From assembly GCA_947396885.1 (NCBI GenBank), contig OX377206.1, positions 85,557,960 to 85,621,959 on the forward strand: 64,000 bases of DNA. The letters run 5' to 3'. Below the pieces are notes generated by a model. It ran no database searches. It saw only the letters and a program-made list of their open reading frames with translations, and was not told the origin of the DNA. The DNA is from Heligmosomoides polygyrus polygyrus (taxonomy: Eukaryota > Nematoda > Chromadorea > Rhabditida > Heligmosomidae). Made by a program: the position numbers and the translations under genes. Shown piece after piece: positions 30,911 through 42,583 of this stretch. Each line of letters starts with the position of its first letter. Position 1 is the first letter of the stretch.

Positions 30911-31688
30911 TCCTGAGGGATCAGATTACTCAAGTATACATATAGTAATATTCAGAGAAAGCAAGTGTGAATGACGGATAACAATTGCTTATTTAGATGA
31001 AATTTTGTAGGTTTTAGACTAAAGACGTTAATTTTTAACATATCGGGATTGCAACTAGAGAAAGGACATTTTAGACCAGGCACAACCGTTCTGATTAGTG
31101 TCCATCAGTATATGAGCGCCTAGAGAACGTTTTGAAGACGTATTTTCACGAAAAAAGTCGTCCGAGTCGGTCTGGAAATTCAAAACCGGTTCACAGAACT
31201 GGTCTATTGTTTCGGTTTTAAATCACTTAAACCACTATCAGTCAAATCTCTTGGAGATAAAGAGAAATTGCACGCCAAAGTGAAGCTCTTAATTCTGAAG
31301 CCATTATAAGCGGCAGTGCTTCCTGCACGTCTGCTGACGACTCGTCTGCAGATGTTTCAAAGATCCTCATGTAAAAGTTGGACCAGTCCATGATTAAAGC
31401 TCATCTTCACGCAGAAATATTCACCAAACCTAGCCCTAACAGTGGGTTTTTTTAATGATCATACTGTCTTCACTGGGTGAACAATGAATATGAAACAACA
31501 TGATGTTGAATTCACCACCGCGGTGGTGTTCCAAGCACCATAATTCATGGAATTTTTAATAAAATGCCATCACCTAACGTCTGTCACGCCAGTTTTCAAT
31601 TGGAGTGAGAAGGTGGCTTTCTGAACAGAGTTACGGTGTTTTGATTATAAACATCGAAAACCGACAGAATTGTCCTTACAGTCTAATA
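30911..31688. other. No feature recognised
   Basis: AT-rich intergenic sequence up to the mariner terminus. Confidence 0.5.
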
Positions 31689-31839
31689 TTCGTTTGGCTG
31701 GGAAATTCTGGCGGTTTTCGGCAACCGCTCTTCGTTCGTTCTCTCCTGAATCAATCCTCAACTTACTTCCCATTTTTATATGACGTCTAATTTTCTCTAA
31801 TCCTTTGCTCTGTCTGAAGGATTAATTTGTGTTCCACCT

Positions 31840-33310
31840 ATGCTTAATAATGCGTTTCCTCGAAGACTTATTGAAGTATGTCGAAGGAGCAATCCGGAAC
31901 GACATTTTATTTCAAATCCAAACTGGGCCATCGAAGCAGCCAATCAAATAAACCATGTATGGGGGCCGAAAAGTAGTGGATGTCTCCAGAGCGAAATTTC
32001 TCGGAACTTGCATCGTTGGTGGAATCTTGAAGACGCTCCCCGAAACGACAGCCCCACAGCAATCCAGGACGAGGATGTGAAGGTCTTCGTGGAGGCTAAT
32101 CCATCGTAAACAGTCTAAGAGATTGCAGAAGGTCTAGGAGTTAGTAAATATGCCGTTACAGATGGCTTGAAATGCCTCCGAAAGGTGAAAAGCTCGAGAA
32201 GTGGATGCCCCACGACTTGAGTGATCGCCAGAAATTGTCGTGTTCCGGAGCCGGATTCATCAACAATTAAACTCGTGGGTTTGCGTGGTATAATAAAGCT
32301 AGCTATACTGAGTGCCTAACCGACCCCTGCACCGTTATACCACGATTAAGTTAATTGCGTAAACTATATTAAATTAAATTACTCATTATTACTGTCATTT
32401 TTCATGTTATTGCCATTCTTTGGGTCGGGCTCCCTGTATCTGTGCTTCTAAATGGTGCTGAACACTTAAAAATAACGAAATTGCAGGGCATAGTGATACT
32501 ACGTTCGTTTTGCATGGTTGTTTCCTCTTTAGGTTACCGGTCTTGTGCAGGATTGCTTTGTTTCTCACTTCTCTGTTTTATGAGAGCATTAAGATGCAGT
32601 TATAAATAAATAAATAGAGGGTAGAGATAAGATAAGAGTCAGGTAGAGATAAGGCAAGAGACAGAGACGCAGGCTTCATCGTGGGTATCTCTACCCCGTA
32701 TACCCGCGGGTTAGCCGTTGTTGAATCCGGCGGCGGAATCTCTCCTTCTCTGCATCTCTGGAATCAAAACGACCTGTTTTTGGATCGAGTCATCACATGT
32801 GATGAAAAGTGGGTCCTTGACGACAATTTAAGACGATCGTGGCAGTGGATTGATGCCGACGAACCCCCAGGCGCTTCCGAAAGCCGAACACCCACCAGAA
32901 GAAGACGATGGCTACAGTGGTACTCGGCGGCTGGAGTGATTCACTGCACTTTCTGGAACCAGGCCGAATTGTCACAGCAGAGTCATAATACTGTGACGAA
33001 ATTGACGAGATTTACCGAAAATGGCGTGGGATGCAGCCGGCACTGGTCATCAGAAGAGGTCTCATTCTTCTGCATAACGCCCGCGCACACGTTTCGCAAA
33101 TCACCATGCAAAAAAATTAAACGAAAGTGGATTTAAAGTTCCGCCTCATCCGCTATACTCACCAAACATTCCACCAATTGACTACCACCTTTTTAAGCAC
33201 TTTCAGAACTTTCTCGCTGGTAGAACCTACGCAATTCAGGACAGTCAGGAGAAGCAGCCTTTCTAGAATGTGTCGCATCTTGATCACCGAGTTTTTTCTC
33301 TGATGTAACT
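31840..33310 (+). pseudogene. Mariner transposase, broken by stops and MITE-G
   Basis: The N-terminal DNA-binding part reads WAIEAANQINHVWGPKSSGC, NLHRWWNLEDAPRND and DEDVKVFVEANPS, followed by stop codons. The linker SGCPTT..DLSDRQKLS comes just before the MITE. After it come WNQNDLFLDRVITCDEKWVL (first catalytic D), SRTPTRRRRWLQWYSAAGVI and a frame-shifted HNARAHVS..HPLYSP block. Confidence 0.88.
32250..32731. mobile_element. MITE-G copy inside mariner transposase
   Basis: GCCGGATTCATCAAC at 32250-32264 mirrors GTTGTTGAATCCGGC at 32717-32731 with one mismatch. Host bases CGGA occur on both sides, an apparent 3-4 bp duplication. It is longer than the other copies: the right part keeps the GCAGGCTTCATCGTGGGTAT block, while the left part carries unrelated AT-rich sequence, perhaps a further insertion. 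Confidence 0.85.
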
Positions 33311-33447
33311 ATTCAACATTTGTCGCGTTGAAGAAAGTGTTCTGACTCGAACGGTGCTTATTTTGACCGAATCTGGTGAGGATGAAAAAAGTTATGTTAG
33401 TTTGACGTAGGCCAATCAAAACCGCCAGAACCTTCCGACCAAGCTAA

Positions 33448-34739
33448 TAGTAGTGCTTCAGTGAGGCCTTACGCACCTGCAGCCGACGCCTGCGATTTCA
33501 TTTCAGCAGCTAAATCCCCAGTTGTTTGTGCTTCAGACAGATGACGTTTTTTCTTCGCGAGGGGGTTGCTTGCATTGTTCTTGCAGCCTGCATCGCTTCC
33601 ACGTCGAACTGCTGCATCTTAGTCCACTTAGGCTAATGAAGAAGTTGTGCGGTTAATTCGCTCAACTCGTCATCGCGTTCAGCTGCGACACTTTGCAGCT
33701 GAAGCGTTTTCGACGTGCAGTTTCAGCGAAACACAGAACTGGCCAGAATCGCAAGCTATACGACGACTCGTGCCTCTTTCAATTGAGACGTTAATGTCGT
33801 TTCGAGTACTAACACGGCCTTTGTAGTAAGCGCCCGCAATCTGCAGCGCCTGTAATTTTATTAATTACTAAGCAGTTCTATGACTCATTTGGGAATACCA
33901 CATGCTAGCACGTTGTGCTTACTCTTCCTTTCAATAATTTTCGCCTCGTACAAGCTCGCTTGGCGTGAACTGTAGAATTGTCTAGATGGGAGTCGATTTT
34001 ACATTCTTCATATACCTTTATTAGAAGTCTTTTTAGCTTTTCTAGATATCTAAAGGATTTTGTCCTTTTCTGTGACATACATATTGTTTGCTTTTTCACA
34101 CCATAGTATGGAGGATTCATCTTTTAGAAAAACCATCAGACATATCGTTCAAGCAACTACAGCTAGGAATCTAGCGCTCTTCTTCGCACATTGTTCCTCA
34201 ACTTATTTCTTGATGGCTATTGTTGCTTCTTCGACATTGTACGTCATTTTAACGCTTAAATAAAGTTTGCCCCTTGCTTTTTTCTTTAAAATTAGTTGTT
34301 CGAGAATACGAGAGCAAAAGACCAAGAGGCCTCGAAAATTCAAAATCATCCTGCCTCAGCGGAACAAGGTCGAGGTTAGATCTAGGACATATCGTCGATT
34401 CACAAAAGTCACCCTCGGAAGGGTCTGCGTGATGCGGAGGCGTAGTTCTCATCGTGTTTGAGGAAATGTGTAGTGCGCCAGTGTCGCCTTTAGATTCTTT
34501 GCAAACACTTTTGGGTACATGTCACGAATATGGACAGCATTGGGTAGTGGGATAGCGCCAACCAATCAAGCTACACCATTTGGCGTGCCATTCAGAGAAG
34601 GCTTGAACGGTCAGTATTCTGACTGGCTTGCGTGTGTTCGGCGGGCGCTCTGCATAGTTATGATTGGCTGACGTGCCACCACCTCCCGATGCTGCCCTGC
34701 ATGCTTCACCAAACACCACCATATTCTGGACGAAGTGTT
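33448..34739. other. No gene recognised
   Basis: A possible acceptor (CTTTAAAATTAG, about 34293) precedes a basic open stretch (RPRKFKIILPQRNKVEVRSR) ending at 34461. Support is too weak for a gene. Around 34560-34680, CCAATCA and GATTGG motifs lie in a GC-richer patch of unknown meaning. Confidence 0.35.
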
Positions 34740-35610
34740 CTATTACATAATTTTTACGCCAAACTAAACACTTCTAAACAAGCCTGTTGCATCTGAAATT
34801 GAAGCGAACGTCTTCCAAATCGAAACGAGCTTCTTACAGGTTAAACTGCAGGCTCTCCAAGACAGTTAGAATAATTTTTTGTTCAAGGAAAATTTGCCAT
34901 AACTTTCTCTAAGATTTTTTGGTTCAGCTGCTCGAGTGAGTGTAATAATTTCATAAAATTTTTATTTTTAGGAAAAAACAATAAATCAAAATGTGATTGA
35001 AGGCGTAACAAGGCAGCAATCATTTAGTGCATCAAAAGAAGAGATCAAGCCATGCACTCGAATAGCTCGTGGCGAATTTTATCTGATTGATAGTGCAAAT
35101 GCTGTTTAAGTAAAGCAGAAAAGCGAGGACGTCATGCTTTTTCAATTGTTCTGGTTTATCGTTTACAGATGAAACTCCATGCAAACAAAAATTTTGCTAC
35201 CAATCGAATAAAAATCGCGACCTCTTGGACATTGCGTGACGCATTCTTTTTTAGCATAAAAAACTCACTAAAAAGGCACTACACTCTTTAAAACAAGCTT
35301 TATAACATTGTTCTTTTTCCAGAAATAAAAATTTTGTAAAACTTTAAACAATTTCTTTACGTGTTGGGCAGCTAGCTTCAGATAACTTCAGACTTCAAAA
35401 AAAGTTATTCTAAAACTTTACTTGAACGAAGAACTGTTCTAATCATCTTGAAGAATCCTATTTTAAATTGTAAGAAGCTTGTTTTGCTTTGGAAGATGCT
35501 TTCACTATAATTTCAGCAGCGTCAAGCTTGTTTATAATAGAAGACTGTCTAATTTGATTGGAAAAGTGTCCAGTTGGACGTGAAAATGGTATAGGTCGGA
35601 CTGAAAGTTT
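34740..35610. repeat. Foldback element with inverted arms
   Basis: The left arm (about 34745-34930), when reverse-complemented, gives GTAAGAAGCTCGTTTCGATT and TGGAAGACG. The right arm (about 35400-35600) reads GTAAGAAGCTTGTTTTGCTT and TGGAAGATG. The arms are about 190 bp and roughly 75-80% alike by eye. A related right-arm segment occurs at 61640-62065. No coding frame is present. Confidence 0.6.
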
Positions 35611-36314
35611 CTGCCGTTTACGACTTCTAATTTCAAATGATTATAACCTCATGGATTACTAGCCATTTTAATTGAATTTTAGACAAGGATAAAACTGTTA
35701 CACTTGGTGTATTTCTATATAAGAAAATCTTTAAATTCTTAACCATATTGCGTGCGTTAACAATCGGGCAGGGAGAACTGTCGGACTATAGTTATTTATG
35801 GCATCTCATGGGCATGGTGGAATTTCTTCTCTTCATGTTTTCTTAGGGCTCCGGAAAGATGATGCTGTGTGATCAACTTAAGTGCAGATTACATAAAATC
35901 AGGTAGAACTATGTGTAAACTCCAAGTCCTAAGGTTTTTGCACAAATGATGATGTTGTCCCATTGAGAGTTGTAGCTCGGTTGAGACTTTTTTCTTTATT
36001 AGTTAACCCACTATTCTACTATTTATCAACCAACGCAGAACACATTTGCAACAATTTATCAGAGTTCGGCCTTACGTTCTTGAGAGCGTCCTACCTCTGA
36101 TGTACAATGCACTTTTTAAGTGCTGCATTCCTTTATGAATTAATCCAGCAAGAGGTCACAAAATGAAAAATGATCCTCTCACAACTGCAAAGAAGTTTTG
36201 CTTCGGCACGAGGAAGCCATTTCCTCTTCAGAATTTTCAGAAAATCATTTGAATTGCCGCACATGGGCTGTGCAATACAACGCAAGTTGTTCGTTATTGT
36301 TCCAATAATATTTA
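35611..36314. other. No feature recognised
   Basis: AT-rich intergenic sequence up to the mariner at 36315. Confidence 0.5.
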
Positions 36315-37543
36315 TTAGGTTGTCCGGAAATTAATGCAGGTTTTGAACCTTAAATTTTGAAACGACATATCGCTGCCATCTTCGAAAAAGGGATACTTTC
36401 TTATTTATCCCTGCTGCATAGAAGTCCGGAGTTCTGAAACGGATGAATTCGTCGAAGGCAGTTTCCACCTGGGCTCCGTTATTGAGGCATTTTTCGCTCA
36501 AGAACTTATGGTTGAAGAAGTGGTAGTTGGTTGACGAAATGTCTGGTGAATATGGTGGGTGTGGTAGAGTTTCGTAGCCTAACTCGCTCAACTTCTGCAG
36601 CGTCGGATGCGCAACATGTGATCGCGCGTTCTTGTGGAGAAGGGCCGGTCCTTTTCCATTGACCATTGCCGGGTAAGTCAGACTTTTCGTGCATTTCGTC
36701 GACCTGTTGGACATACCTCTCTCCCACTGTTTCTCCCAAACTCAAGAAACCGTGGTGAATTCGTCCAGAAGCAGACCACCAAACAGCTATCTCGATCTTC
36801 CTTTGGTGCAATTTCGGTTTCGGGAACTGCTGCGGAGCTCCATCGCGGTCGATCCACTGAGCAGTCGTCGCCGGTTATCGAGGAGGATCCATTTCTCCTC
36901 ACAAGTCACGATGCGGTCGAGAAATGGATCGTTCTTGTTGCGAAGAAGCAGCGCTGACGACACTCCAAAACGACGATTTTTTTTATGATGGCCGTTCAAC
37001 TCGTGTGGTATCCATTTATCTAACTTCTTCGTCTTTTCAATTCTCTGCAAATGTCCCCAAACACTTTATTTGCCTACGCAGAGCTCTTTCGAGAAGTTCT
37101 CGAACGATCACACGTGAATTTGCTTCCACCAAGGTCTTCAACTCGTAGTCATCACTGCTAGAGCGACGTCCGCGACCTGCCTCATGCTCAAGATCGAGTT
37201 CACCTCGACTAAGTTTTTGAAACCAGCGCATCACCGTGGATTCGTTAACCTTTCCTTGGCCTCATACCTGGTTGATGTTCCGAGTTGTTTCCGCCACAGT
37301 ACGACCGAGCGTGAACTCGAAGAAGTAAATTTGCTGAAATTGCTGCTTTGACACGTCCATTTATAGCTTACAAAATCTCCCGTGAACTAGTCTATATTGA
37401 AAACGAATAGCACAGCGAGAAAGCGCACAAAACCAGCTTTGTAACAGTATACAATTATGCACTGTTCTAAGGTAAAGTTTTACCAAAAAATCCTGCTCTA
37501 AAGTTGGAGGTCGAAAACTTGCATTAATTTCCGGACAACCTAA
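36315..37543 (-). mobile_element. Complete-length mariner, transposase on minus strand
   Basis: The terminal repeat TTAGGTTGTCCGGAAATTAA starts at 36315 and its exact mirror ends at 37543. TA lies on both sides (36313-36314 and 37544-37545). At 1229 bp it has canonical mariner length. The near-perfect termini suggest a younger insertion than the other mariners here. Confidence 0.95.
36331..37362 (-). pseudogene. Mariner transposase with frameshifts
   Basis: Read from right to left. The N-terminus is MDVSKQQFQQIYFFEFTLG; a helix-turn-helix follows in VNESTVMRWFQKLSRGELDL. Next come KLDKWIPHELNGHHKKNRRF and NDPFLDRIVTCEEKWILLDN (first catalytic D region, here CEEKW in place of CDEKW). Then come AVWWSASGRIHHGFLSLGET and a C-terminal HKNARSHVAHPTLQKLSELG, PPYSPDISSTNYHFFNHKF. 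HKN replaces the catalytic HDN, so even a repaired frame would lack two acidic residues. Confidence 0.9.
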
Positions 37544-37963
37544 TAAGAAAGGCAGTGATTGCCTTTGGTTCTCCATTTGTCCAGGCGCAAGAGTACAACA
37601 GGATATGAAGAGTTCTTTATTTTCCTCGTGTAAAAAGATGGTTCAGTAAGGTACTATTCTGATTTTCAAAGCATTGGGCCAAGTTGTGAGGCGTTATTTG
37701 AGCTTTGTTTTTGCCTCTGGACGATCGTTTAATGTAAGTAGGACTTGCATTCTAAGCATCCACTCTCCGTAGTCCACTCCTTAGATTTTAGCGAATATCC
37801 TCACTACCCTATCCGGCTGTTCATTGCTAGATTCCTTGTGAGAATCCAGAACGCTTGGAATACTTTCCTCGCAGACACCTCCTCCTCAATGGCCAGAACC
37901 GTGTACTTTATACCGTAATCGTTACCACCACCCTATGCACACTAATAGTTAATAACTTCTACC
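37544..37963. other. No feature recognised
   Basis: Intergenic sequence between a mariner and a SINE-A copy. Confidence 0.5.
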
Positions 37964-37973
37964 AATTTCGACT

Positions 37974-38271
37974 GGGCGCGTGTAGCGCAGTCGGAGGAGA
38001 CGCCGGCTGTCGTGTGCACCCGATACCAGGTTCCTGGTTCGGATTTCCCGCCCAGGCCAACCAAGCCTTCCATCCTTCCAGGGTCGGTGAATTGGTACCA
38101 GACTTGTCTGGGAAGGATAAAGCACTAATTTATTCATCGGCTGGCCACCGCAATTCATTGTAAAAAATACGCATTCAAACCGTCTCCACGACATCCCGTA
38201 GAAGTAGAATGCGTGGGGCAACCCAAAAGGGATTGAGTAACGCCGTCATCTATTCTTTATCCTTTATTTCT
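37974..38271 (+). repeat. SINE-A copy with perfect target duplication
   Basis: Flanked by AATTTCGACT at 37964-37973 and 38272-38281. Head GGGCGCGTGTAGCGCAGTCG, B box GGTTCGGATTTCC and a CTTTATCCTTTATTT tail are intact, so this copy defines both ends of the family. Confidence 0.96.
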
Positions 38272-38281
38272 AATTTCGACT

Positions 38282-38640
38282 ATTTAAAGAGCCACGCTTT
38301 CTACTATCTAGGTCTTCTTTTATAGGCACTGCTAGTGTCCTACCCTTTTCCCTATGTCCTTAGCATTTCAGATCACGCACTCAGTTTCGTAGGTTACTCC
38401 TAATATAGAGCAATCTCCCCCACACTACACGAACATGTAACGTAATTCTCCGACAGCCACTGCTTGTTAGAGAGCCTATTTCTGACCAGCTGCCGTCTGA
38501 TGTTATTGGTAGGAGTGTTCACTGAGACTACGTCATTTTGTAACTGTGTTCTTCACATTATATAGCCTTTTGCAATGCAGCGGTAATGTTGTCGGAGAAA
38601 AAAGGAAACCATAAAAAGCAACTTATCTGGGCGTGGTCTT
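38282..38640. other. No feature recognised
   Basis: Intergenic sequence before the local duplication. Confidence 0.45.
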
Positions 38641-39850
38641 CCTCGGTGGTAGGCATGAATTCGTCGCTCACGATCTGGAGCCGTCTAGCCGTTTGAAATG
38701 GCAATATCCGAGGCTAGTTGAGAAGATTCACTACGCTCTTCACAACCCGATACCGCACGAAACATCTTTCGAACAACGGCGCGTTCAACGACGGCAAAAT
38801 GGGCAGATCTCATATGAATCAAAATGTTGCTGGAGCTCGGCTAATCGTACCATTTGACACTGAATAATATACACCGGATCCGAGTGAATCATCTGATACG
38901 GATCCCAGTCCGAATCATTCAAGAATTCTGGGTCTGCTAAATTAGCGTTATCCGAATCATTCAACTATCAGTAGATATTCGGACGGATCCATCACATCGA
39001 ATTAAGCGCTCTAGGATATCCAGATCCGAATCATTCAAAATTTAATGCCCACAAAATTGCCCTTATCCGAATTATCCAAGAATCTGGGGTCCGCGAAATT
39101 AGCGTTGTTCGAATAATCCAATTACCCGAAGATTTTCGGACGGATCCAATGTGTACGGACCCCTCCATTGGGCACTGTCATTTGTGGGCTTTGCTACGTA
39201 AGCCAACCGTTCTTCGGAAATTCTCTGGTAACCCTGATGTACTGCGATTGTTGGTTTAGCAATCTAAAGCACTTTCCAGTTTCGAACTGTGATGACGTTA
39301 TCACGCAAGAAACACCATGATATCTGTGGTACAATACAGGAGAGCGTTCGAGCACTGGTCTTTCAATTCTGCCCATAAAACAGCGCGTTCAGATGGCCTT
39401 GTGTCCATATCCATATCCATAAAATGCGGATCGCATTCTAATCAGGTGATGATGTGGAACCGTGTAGCTATTTGAAACGCCAATGTCCAAGGCTAGTTGA
39501 AAAGATTCGTTACGCTCTTCAGAAACTGAGCGCATCCCGTTGCCGAAACATGTTTCGAACAACGGCGCATTTAACGGCATCAGAATGAGCAGATCTTGCA
39601 CGAATCAAAGGGTTTTGAGCTCTGTTTACCGGACCATTTGGCATGGTTCACTTAACTGGTCTCCTTGTCCTTTGGGCTTAGGTAAACGAGCCATCCGTTT
39701 CTTGGAATTTCCTTGGTAACCCTATTGTTCCCTTAACCGCCTAAAACACTCACCATTTTCGAACTGTTAGTCATCAATTTATCTACAGCACAATGTAGAA
39801 GAGCGTTGAAGCACCGGTCTTTTACTTCTGCTCATAAAACAACTCATTTA
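38640..39850. repeat. Local tandem duplication, two copies
   Basis: Copy 1 is 38650-38862 plus 39165-39381; copy 2 is 39440-39845. Shared phrases include GGCTAGTTGA(A/G)AAGATTC, ACGCTCTTCA, TTTCGAACAACGGCGC, ATAAAACA and CACTGGTCTTT-like ends. Copy 1 is interrupted by a TATCCGAA repeat that copy 2 lacks. No coding function was seen. Confidence 0.65.
38862..39160. repeat. TATCCGAA repeat, two units, inserted in duplication copy 1
   Basis: Two consecutive units, each with TCCGAATCATTCAA, then a GGGTC(C/T)GC..AAATTAGCGTT segment and ending GGACGGATCCA. The paired copy at about 39655 lacks it, giving an empty site. Confidence 0.7.
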
Positions 39851-39861
39851 TTGCGCGCTAA

Positions 39862-40090
39862 GGATGCGTGTAGCGCAGCCTGAGGAGGTGCCGACTGTCG
39901 CTTGCACCCGATGCCAGGTTTCTGTTTCGGATTCTCCGCCGAGGCCAACCAAGCCTTCCATTCCTTCGGGGTCGGTGAATTTGTACCAGACTTGTCTGGA
40001 AAGAATAAAGATTGCCTATACAATATCCCGCAGAACTAGAATCCATAGCGCATCCCAAAAGAGATTGAGTGACGCCGCCCTTTATCCTTC
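39862..40090 (+). repeat. SINE-A copy with internal deletion
   Basis: Head GATGCGTGTAGCGCAGCCTG and body to GTCTGGAAAGAATAAAG, then a jump directly to the GCCTATACAATATCCCGCAG block. About 75 bp of the middle is deleted. It ends CCGCCCTTTATCC. Confidence 0.88.
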
Positions 40091-41283
40091 TCCCTTACCC
40101 TCAATTGCCCGTTCAGATGAACTCCAGGAAATTATGTGGAAGTACATAGAATGCGGGGCGCATTCCGATCAGGGATAGATTGGTGCAGTTCATTATTTTC
40201 TACCTTCCATCTCGTCTAAAAGACTACGTTTACACGATAGTTTTACCTTGGGCAGCTGATAATGAGCCCATAATTAGAAGTCACGAAAAATTTGTCACCC
40301 CTATTAGAGCTTAATCTATTCAAGCTTTTAAGGTTTTCTGCCGTAAAAATCGCTCAAACATGACGTTTCTCGAGGTAATTCACTAACAAGTGCCGATTAC
40401 GAATCACAATTTATTGTGCTTTGTCAAACCATTTTGTACTCCGTCTGAATGAGCGGCCTCAATATAATGCATGTTCTCTGTTATTTCTATCTATCACGTT
40501 CACTAATCGTAATAAGTTGGTTATTATGTAATTTGTGGCTTTGCTGTTGCAGCCCCAAGCTGTCACCGTCATTTTTGCCCAGAAGTTTCTCCGCAGATGT
40601 CGCTCCATTTGTAGTGATTTCACTTTTCATTTTGCTATTGGTGCTTCTAGTGGAAGCCAACATTTAAGCCATGTGCGATATTCTGAAGACGTCATCCGAC
40701 CTTCGTTTAGGCTAAGAAGGTGAACAGAGCTCTAAGTCGAGAAGTTTCGAAGCGAGTTAGTATAGGTCATTAAGAGAATCGGCAAGTAAACAAGACGCGT
40801 CTAATGCTGCTGTCCGTCGACGTCACGATCCTTCTGATTGCCAGTGGAACGCTATCTGACACTTTAGAATGTTGATGACGTCCCTAAACAGCTGCTTAGC
40901 TCCTAGAACACGTAACAAACAGAATACACAGACGCATATAGACGTTCTCACGTATTCTAGGCTAGCAAGCTGAATCCAATCCTTTGCGTAGTCTTTCTTG
41001 GTCAGCCGCAGCAGGAGATCTTTCGCCTGATCGTTTGTGAATATCCAGAATCTTCCTTGCGTTTACAAGATGTTTTTCAGTTCAAAAACGAGGGTTTGCT
41101 GCGTTCTGAGTGACAGGAATAGGTAGGGAAAGAAAAAAGATCTTCTCAATTAGGTTTTTGACAAGCTGAGCGTATGCCAGACCTATGCCGAAACCTGGCC
41201 AAACCTACCCAAATCTACCTTCTTTTTGATGAATTACCAATTTCTGAGACTTGTTTATTTACTATTTCTGTACACGCTTTCCA
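40091..41283. other. No gene recognised
   Basis: A good acceptor (GGCTTTGCTGTTGCAG, 40552) precedes an open stretch PQAVTVIFAQKFLRRCRSIC to a TGA at 40723, in a plausible terminal-exon layout. Nothing upstream supports it. Confidence 0.3.
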
Positions 41284-41640
41284 GGGCCCAGATTCGTAAA
41301 CGAAAGAGTGGGTAAATCGCTACCACAGACGTACCCAACCGGCTCCTTGCTAGACGCTTACCGGCCCTTGCCATTCACGAAGGACGCGGTGAAGGATGCC
41401 CCGCATGCGTCCGATTACACTTGGCAGTACGCCCAACTCGTTGCTACCGGGTCATAAATTAGTAGTATAGCATTACCAACACTTCACCGTGTCGCTTACC
41501 CGACGCTCTAGCTGGGTTTTCACCGGAAACCTACCACGTCGCGCGTTGACGAATCACGGTACGTGGCGGTTTCGCTGTAAGTTTCCCTGCTATCGGCTGG
41601 TAAATCGCTTATGGATCAAGCCCAGATTACGATATCTTGA
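41284..41640. repeat. GC-rich segment, possible remote MITE-G relative
   Basis: Begins GGGCCCAGATTCGTAAACG, similar to the outward end of MITE-G copy 3. It contains CGTTGACGAATC near 41550, close to the mirrored terminus. Internal phrases (GGTAAATCGCT twice) are repeated. Ends are not well defined. Confidence 0.25.
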
Positions 41641-42274
41641 AGAGTAAGTTACCATGTGTTAGTTTCAGAGAACCTATAGAAGTGATTCTTTATTCGATGT
41701 TCTAAAGTAGTATGTAAGTAGTTCAGTAGGATATGAATAAGTGGTAACTCTATAATCCCATTATTATAGAAGCACCAGAGGTCTACGCTACCACTGCTAT
41801 ACAGGGGTTCTCAAGAAAATGCCGTGCAGTTCGTGGTCATCAAACTCCCAGTCATCAGCTACCATGAGCTTATTTTCCCTTTGTAGTTTGTTGGAGCTGT
41901 AAAAAGGGCGAAAATCGAATTCGTGCAAATCAGAGAAAAGTCATCGTTTGTTTTATGTCCCCATCCCTTTCATGTGCAAAAGATATTATCCAAAGCTCAA
42001 GTCGATACTAGATTATGAGGACTCACGAAGTTGAGTGGGTGGAAGAACCCATGCTGTTATTTTCTGATTAAATCCACACGATTGAGATGGATCCCTGAAA
42101 GCATTCTAACAGGTTATGTAATGAGACTGCGCCACGCACTCTCGCAACATATCGCAATAAACGCTTCAATGGTTTTGTAACTGTCACTTTCGTGAAGTTC
42201 TTCATTAAAATATGACATTGATTTTTGTGGATGGCTTCATCTGGCCACTATGAAAACTGATTCGTAACTTTGAC
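41641..42274. other. No feature recognised
   Basis: Intergenic sequence without supported features. Confidence 0.5.
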
Positions 42275-42285
42275 AGCGCAAGGTG

Positions 42286-42572
42286 GATAAAGGATAAAGT
42301 ACGACGTTATTCAATCCCTTTTGGGATGCGCCACGCATTCTACTTCTACGGGACGTGGAGGCGATTTGAATGCGTATTTGGCCATACAATGGCTTGCGGT
42401 GGCCAGCCAATGAACAAGTCAGCGCTTTATCCTTCCCAGACAAGTCTGGTACCAATTCGCCGACCTGAGGGATGGAAGGCCTGGTTGGCCTGGGCGGGAA
42501 ATCCGAACCAGGAACCTGGTATCGGGTTCAGACGACAGTCGGCGCCTCCTCCGACTGCGCTTCACGCGCCCT
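42286..42572 (-). repeat. SINE-A copy with perfect 11 bp target duplication
   Basis: AGCGCAAGGTG flanks both sides (42275-42285 and 42573-42583). The tail GATAAAGGATAAAGTACGAC is on the left. The head side GCGCTTCACGCGCCCT is on the right. The copy is nearly intact. Confidence 0.96.
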
Positions 42573-42583
42573 AGCGCAAGGTG

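Larger units (their letters stand above)
31689..33447 (+). mobile_element. Mariner element interrupted by a MITE-G
   Basis: The left terminus has TTCGTTTGGCTGGGAAATTC and TGGCGGTTTT. The right terminus, mirrored, reads TTAGCTTGGTCGGAAGGTTC and TGGCGGTT, and ends at 33447. TA flanks both ends (31687-31688 and 33448-33449). The transposase remnant runs left to right on the plus strand. Without the 482 bp MITE at 32250-32731 the element is about 1.28 kb, the normal mariner size. Confidence 0.88.
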
